Below, piece by piece: positions 60,868-64,000 of a stretch of DNA of 64,000 nt. A model generated the notes under the pieces. It ran no database searches and was not told the origin of the DNA. It worked only from the letters and a program-made list of their open reading frames with translations. The translations under genes and the position numbers were made by a program. The first letter of the stretch is position 1, and each line of letters starts with the position of its first letter. Where the stretch lies: NCBI GenBank assembly GCA_902363575.1, contig CABJAJ010000005.1:62001-126000 (forward strand). The letters are read 5' to 3'. This DNA comes from Rikenellaceae bacterium. GTDB lineage: Bacteria; Bacteroidota; Bacteroidia; Bacteroidales; Rikenellaceae.

Positions 60868-62211
60868 TTAACGCGGACGAACGGTCGTCACCACGCCGGT
60901 GGCGGCTCCGCAGTTCACCGTGTAACGGTCGCCCTCCTTCAGCTCGTTGAAGAAGCACTCTTCGGTGGTCGGAAACCCTTTGCGGTAGGAGGCCATCGAA
61001 GCCTGTGCCGACTGCTGGTAGCTCGAATCGCCTTCCAGCAACGAAGCGGCCTGCGACATCGCATCGTAGGCGGCCCAGTAAGCGGCCTGACCGGCCAGCC
61101 CCGGACAGTTGGCCGCCGAAGCGGCATAGCACTGGCCCAGGATGAAGTAGGCGAATCCGTTTTCGGGGTTGAGCGCTTTGGCCTGACGCGCGGCTTCGGC
61201 CGCCGCCGCTATGCGGTGCGCCGCCAGCTCGACCATGCTGATCCGCACATAGAGCAGCTCCTGCTCCGCCGGATCGGTCTCCGAGGCGAGAGCCTCGCGC
61301 AGATAACGCGTAGCCTTGTCGAAATAACCCTTCTCCTGGAAGCCCTGCGCCAGCATCATCGCCGTCTGCGAGGTGGGGCGCGCCTCGTAGTACTTCTCCG
61401 AGATCGAGAGGAAAAAGTCGCTGTCGCAACCCGCACGGCTCATCAGCACCACGGCCTGCTCCAGCAGGTCGAGGTTTCCGGGATCGGCCTCGATGCGGGC
61501 GCGGAAAAGCGTTTCGAGGTTTTCGCAGCTCGCCGCACCGCTCACGCCGAAGGCGTTGTCGAACTGTTTCTTGCTCTCGGCCACCACCGGGTCGTCCCCG
61601 GCAAAGACGGGGGCCAGACGCTCGTACTCGGCCATCACCTCGTCGGGATAGACGCTGTCGTTCTTGTAGTCCTCGCACAGATTCGAGAAATAGATCACCG
61701 TCAGTTCCGGCAGCTTGTCATACCCGCTCTCCAAACCGGCATCGACCGCCTCGCGGAAATAGCGGCGGATGCCGTCGCGGTCACCGGGGTTGTAGGTCAT
61801 GTATTCGCGGGCCTTGCGGTCGAGTACGTAGGCTCTGCCATAGTTTTTGCTCTCGGGGAAGTACTGCACCCGCAGGTCATAGACCATCATCAGGGTATCC
61901 AGCAGCAGTTTTTTCTCGTCGAGGGTCTTGGCCATCGCCACCTTGTTGGAATAGGCCGAAGCGCCCCGGATGAAGGTCGCCTCCGAAGCCTCGGGACAGT
62001 TGCGCACGAGCGTCCAGAAATAGCCCGTGGCTCCGTTGTAATCCCGGTTGGTGATCGCCTCCTTAAGGAAGTTGCTGGCAAAGAGGTTATCCTTGCGCGC
62101 TTCGGGCGTATCGCCCCACGGCGCATACCGCGGATCGGAGAAATCCTGAGCCAGGGATGCCGCACCCACGAAAGCCAGCAGCCCGGCGAGCAGAAATTTA
62201 ACGTTTTTCAT
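60868..62211 (-). CDS. Periplasmic TPR-repeat protein
   Basis: 447 residues. Signal peptide MKNVKFLLAGLLAFVGAASL. TPR-like helices run through most of the length (NFLKEAITNRDYNGATGYFW, TAMMLAQGFQEKGYFDKATR, ALNPENGFAYFILGQCYAAS). Sits between the porin-like gene and lptC, the usual place for a Bacteroidetes TPR protein in this cluster. Role in envelope assembly is inferred from context only. Confidence 0.88.
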   Translation of the reverse strand: MKNVKFLLAGLLAFVGAASLAQDFSDPRYAPWGDTPEARKDNLFASNFLKEAITNRDYNGATGYFWTLVRNCPEASEATFIRGASAYSNKVAMAKTLDEKKLLLDTLMMVYDLRVQYFPESKNYGRAYVLDRKAREYMTYNPGDRDGIRRYFREAVDAGLESGYDKLPELTVIYFSNLCEDYKNDSVYPDEVMAEYERLAPVFAGDDPVVAESKKQFDNAFGVSGAASCENLETLFRARIEADPGNLDLLEQAVVLMSRAGCDSDFFLSISEKYYEARPTSQTAMMLAQGFQEKGYFDKATRYLREALASETDPAEQELLYVRISMVELAAHRIAAAAEAARQAKALNPENGFAYFILGQCYAASAANCPGLAGQAAYWAAYDAMSQAASLLEGDSSYQQSAQASMASYRKGFPTTEECFFNELKEGDRYTVNCGAATGVVTTVRPR

Positions 62212-62252
62212 GGTTTGATGTCGATTTATTTATATGCTTTTATTTCCAGTCG

Positions 62253-63602
62253 TCAATCGTATTTCGGCCTTACGAACCAATAGTCCTCGCCGAACATCGA
62301 GATGCCGACGGCGAACTTGAAATACTGCTGTTTGACCAGCCCCACCCGGTCGTTGATCCGCGACGGGCCGCCCCGACGGCCGTACTCGATTCCCAGGTCG
62401 ATGGAGGAGGCCCCCATGATTTTGAGCGGGATGCCGATGCCGGCCGTGACAGCGTATTCATTGAGCGTCTTGCCGCCGAAGGTCTGGTTGTAATCGCCGT
62501 AGCGGAAGCCGACGCGGTAGGACCAGCGTTTGAGAATCCGCCTTACGTCCATGCGGTTGGGCGTCCATTCGAGCCCCGCTTTGAACGTGTTGGTATTGCG
62601 GTAGGCGACCTCGAAACCCGAAGAGGCCTGCTCGCGGTACCCCTTGTTGCCGCTGCCCCAGTCCTGATAGACGTAATCCGCAGCGACCTGGATGCGCGAG
62701 GTCTGGTAATAGAGACCGACAGCCACCTGATGAGGCAGCACCAGTTTCAGGTGGGGCGATTGCTCGGTCACCGTGGTGCCGAACAGATTGCCCGAATAGA
62801 CCGTGCTGGTCACATCGGGCCGCAGGTCGCCGCCAATGTCGTAGGTGGCTCCGAGGGTGAGGATGCGGCGGCGCGGCTGGTTGATGATGTCCCACTGCAC
62901 GCCGACCTGCCCCATGAAACGGGAAACGCTGTAGGTCTGCTTGCCGATGGCGGCCGTGAAAGATCCGCTGCCGACCACGTTGTTGGTCACCGTCGTGGTA
63001 AAAGAACGGTCGATGTCGCCCCAATAGTATTGCCCGGCTACGCCGATCGAGAAATTTTTGAAGAGCATCCAGCCGATTCCCAGCTTCACCTCGGTCACGT
63101 CGCCCTCGCCCGAGTAGAGCTGCTGCACGCGGCCGATGTTGCCCCAAATTTCGTCGTCCTCGATCGTCCCGGTGACCCGGTATCCCACGCTGCTGTAAGG
63201 GGTTAGGCTGAAGCCGAGGCCGAGTTTTCTGGCCAGGGGCATCTGCAGGGCGATGTCGTGGAAGTTGAAGGTATTGTAGCTCGTGCGGGCCGTGCGGCCG
63301 TCGCGCTGCTGGCTGTTGTAGAAATTCTGCCCCTCCACACCGAAGTCGAACAGGAACGTCTTGGGAGCGGTCGCGCTGTATGCCGCCGGATTGAGCAGAT
63401 TGACCCGCGAGGAGCTGCGCATGCCCACACCGGCGCCTCCCATCGAACGGGTCGGCAGGGCTCCCTGTGTCTGCAGCTCGCCGATGCCGTACATCGAATA
63501 GGGGGAAAAGGCGTTGATGCTGCTGGTCTGCGCCCATGCACCGCACGGCAGGGCCACGGCCGCCGCAACGACCCATTTAACGATGGTTTTCTTCACATGC
63601 AT
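62253..63602 (-). CDS. FadL/PorV-like outer-membrane protein
   Basis: 449 residues. Signal peptide to CGAWA. NAFSPYSMYGIGELQTQGAL, then MGGAGVGMRSSSRVNLLNPA, a glycine-rich plug-like region seen in FadL/OMPP1 family barrels. Many later strands (FSIGVAGQYYWGDIDRSFTT, VAVGLYYQTSRIQVAADYVY) end with an IDLGIEYGRRG strand. Outer-membrane transport or assembly. Its 5' end overlaps the coaX 3' end by 26 bp. Confidence 0.88.
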   Translation of the reverse strand: MHVKKTIVKWVVAAAVALPCGAWAQTSSINAFSPYSMYGIGELQTQGALPTRSMGGAGVGMRSSSRVNLLNPAAYSATAPKTFLFDFGVEGQNFYNSQQRDGRTARTSYNTFNFHDIALQMPLARKLGLGFSLTPYSSVGYRVTGTIEDDEIWGNIGRVQQLYSGEGDVTEVKLGIGWMLFKNFSIGVAGQYYWGDIDRSFTTTVTNNVVGSGSFTAAIGKQTYSVSRFMGQVGVQWDIINQPRRRILTLGATYDIGGDLRPDVTSTVYSGNLFGTTVTEQSPHLKLVLPHQVAVGLYYQTSRIQVAADYVYQDWGSGNKGYREQASSGFEVAYRNTNTFKAGLEWTPNRMDVRRILKRWSYRVGFRYGDYNQTFGGKTLNEYAVTAGIGIPLKIMGASSIDLGIEYGRRGGPSRINDRVGLVKQQYFKFAVGISMFGEDYWFVRPKYD

Positions 63603-64000
63603 GGTACTCCAAAATTCGATTCAGTCCGTAGAAGACCAGATCACAGTTTGCAAATATCGTATTTTTAAATCGTTTCTCAAAGAATTTTGCATCCCCGCCG
63701 GTGAAAATTACCAATAAGCGGTCGTATGCGGCGCGCATGCGGTCGATATGGCCGGCTATTTCGTAACAAAGCGACGCAATCACCCCCTGCTGGATGCAGG
63801 CGCGCGTGGTGCGTCCGAGCGGCAGCTCCTCGTCGGCCGGGCCGCAGAGCGGCAGGCTGGCCGTATAATCGTGCAGGGCGCGGAAGCGGGCCCTGAAGCC
63901 GGGGGATATGAAACCGCCCCGGAACGTTCCGTCCGCGGTCAGCAGATCGATCGTCACGGCCGTCCCGAAATCCACGATCAGCACGTTGCGGCCCGGGTAG
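63577..64000 (-). CDS. coaX: Type III pantothenate kinase, 3' part
   Basis: The minus-strand frame stays open to the window edge; 141 codons are visible. LIVDFGTAVTIDLLTADGTF is the acidic nucleotide-binding motif, and GGFISPGFRARFRALHDYTA and VIFTGGDAKFFEKRF complete the family signature. Phosphorylates pantothenate in CoA biosynthesis. The N-terminal part lies outside. First visible gene of the envelope cluster; it overlaps the next gene by 26 bp. Confidence 0.92.
   Translation of the reverse strand, partial: YPGRNVLIVDFGTAVTIDLLTADGTFRGGFISPGFRARFRALHDYTASLPLCGPADEELPLGRTTRACIQQGVIASLCYEIAGHIDRMRAAYDRLLVIFTGGDAKFFEKRFKNTIFANCDLVFYGLNRILEYHACEENHR

Overview
The window looks like a chromosomal segment of a gut Bacteroidales bacterium, most likely Alistipes (Rikenellaceae). 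The backbone is GC-rich. Promoters carry the Bacteroidetes signature (TTG, about 19 bp, TAnnTTTG). Many exported proteins have MKK-type signal peptides and lipoboxes. The gene set (type III glutamine synthetase, split methylmalonyl-CoA mutase, PPDK, RprXY-type two-component system, M64 peptidase) also fits. This assignment is inferred from gene content; no database was searched.

Layout. 1-2,200: a degenerate receiver-like protein next to a truncated gene, rplU-rpmA, and a nitroreductase-like lipoprotein. 2,675-13,336: a low-GC integrated element in tRNA-Phe, flanked by two complete tRNA-Phe copies. It carries a tyrosine recombinase, a ParB-like protein, a repeat-rich origin-like tract, an interrupted winged-helix gene, an OLD-like ATPase (possible defence cargo), a large BspA-like surface lipoprotein behind a structured leader, and a second interrupted gene. 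13,600-24,200: core metabolism and repair (glnN, mutA-mutB, tRNA-Leu, uvrC). 24,600-34,200: a TPR histidine kinase and LuxR-type regulator, leucine-rich lipoproteins, and cell-envelope proteins. 34,500-39,400: two large exported proteins related to metallopeptidases. 39,600-41,800: an OmpR-type two-component pair. 41,900-42,300: a tandem array of 114-bp hairpin units. 44,000-51,100: ppdK and several small envelope proteins, with a second copy of the structured leader at 49,565-49,795. 51,300-54,000: def, ruvX, a 36-residue membrane protein and glyS in one tightly packed operon. 54,700-64,000: an alcohol dehydrogenase, then a minus-strand envelope-biogenesis cluster (coaX, porin-like protein, TPR protein, lptC, CorC/GldE-like protein, PpiD-like chaperone).

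Most unusual signal. Two genes inside the element each read as one continuous frame except for two in-frame TGA codons, four in total. All sit where tryptophan is plausible, and there are no TAA/TAG interruptions or frameshifts. The other element genes use TGG normally. Either these two genes come from, or are read with, a TGA=Trp code, or both have decayed by the same TGG-to-TGA change. Other notable signals are the conserved promoter-plus-hairpin leader found both inside the element and on the chromosome, the chimeric tRNA-Phe made by integration, mirrored integrase arm sites, and several homologues of enzymes that have lost their catalytic residues.
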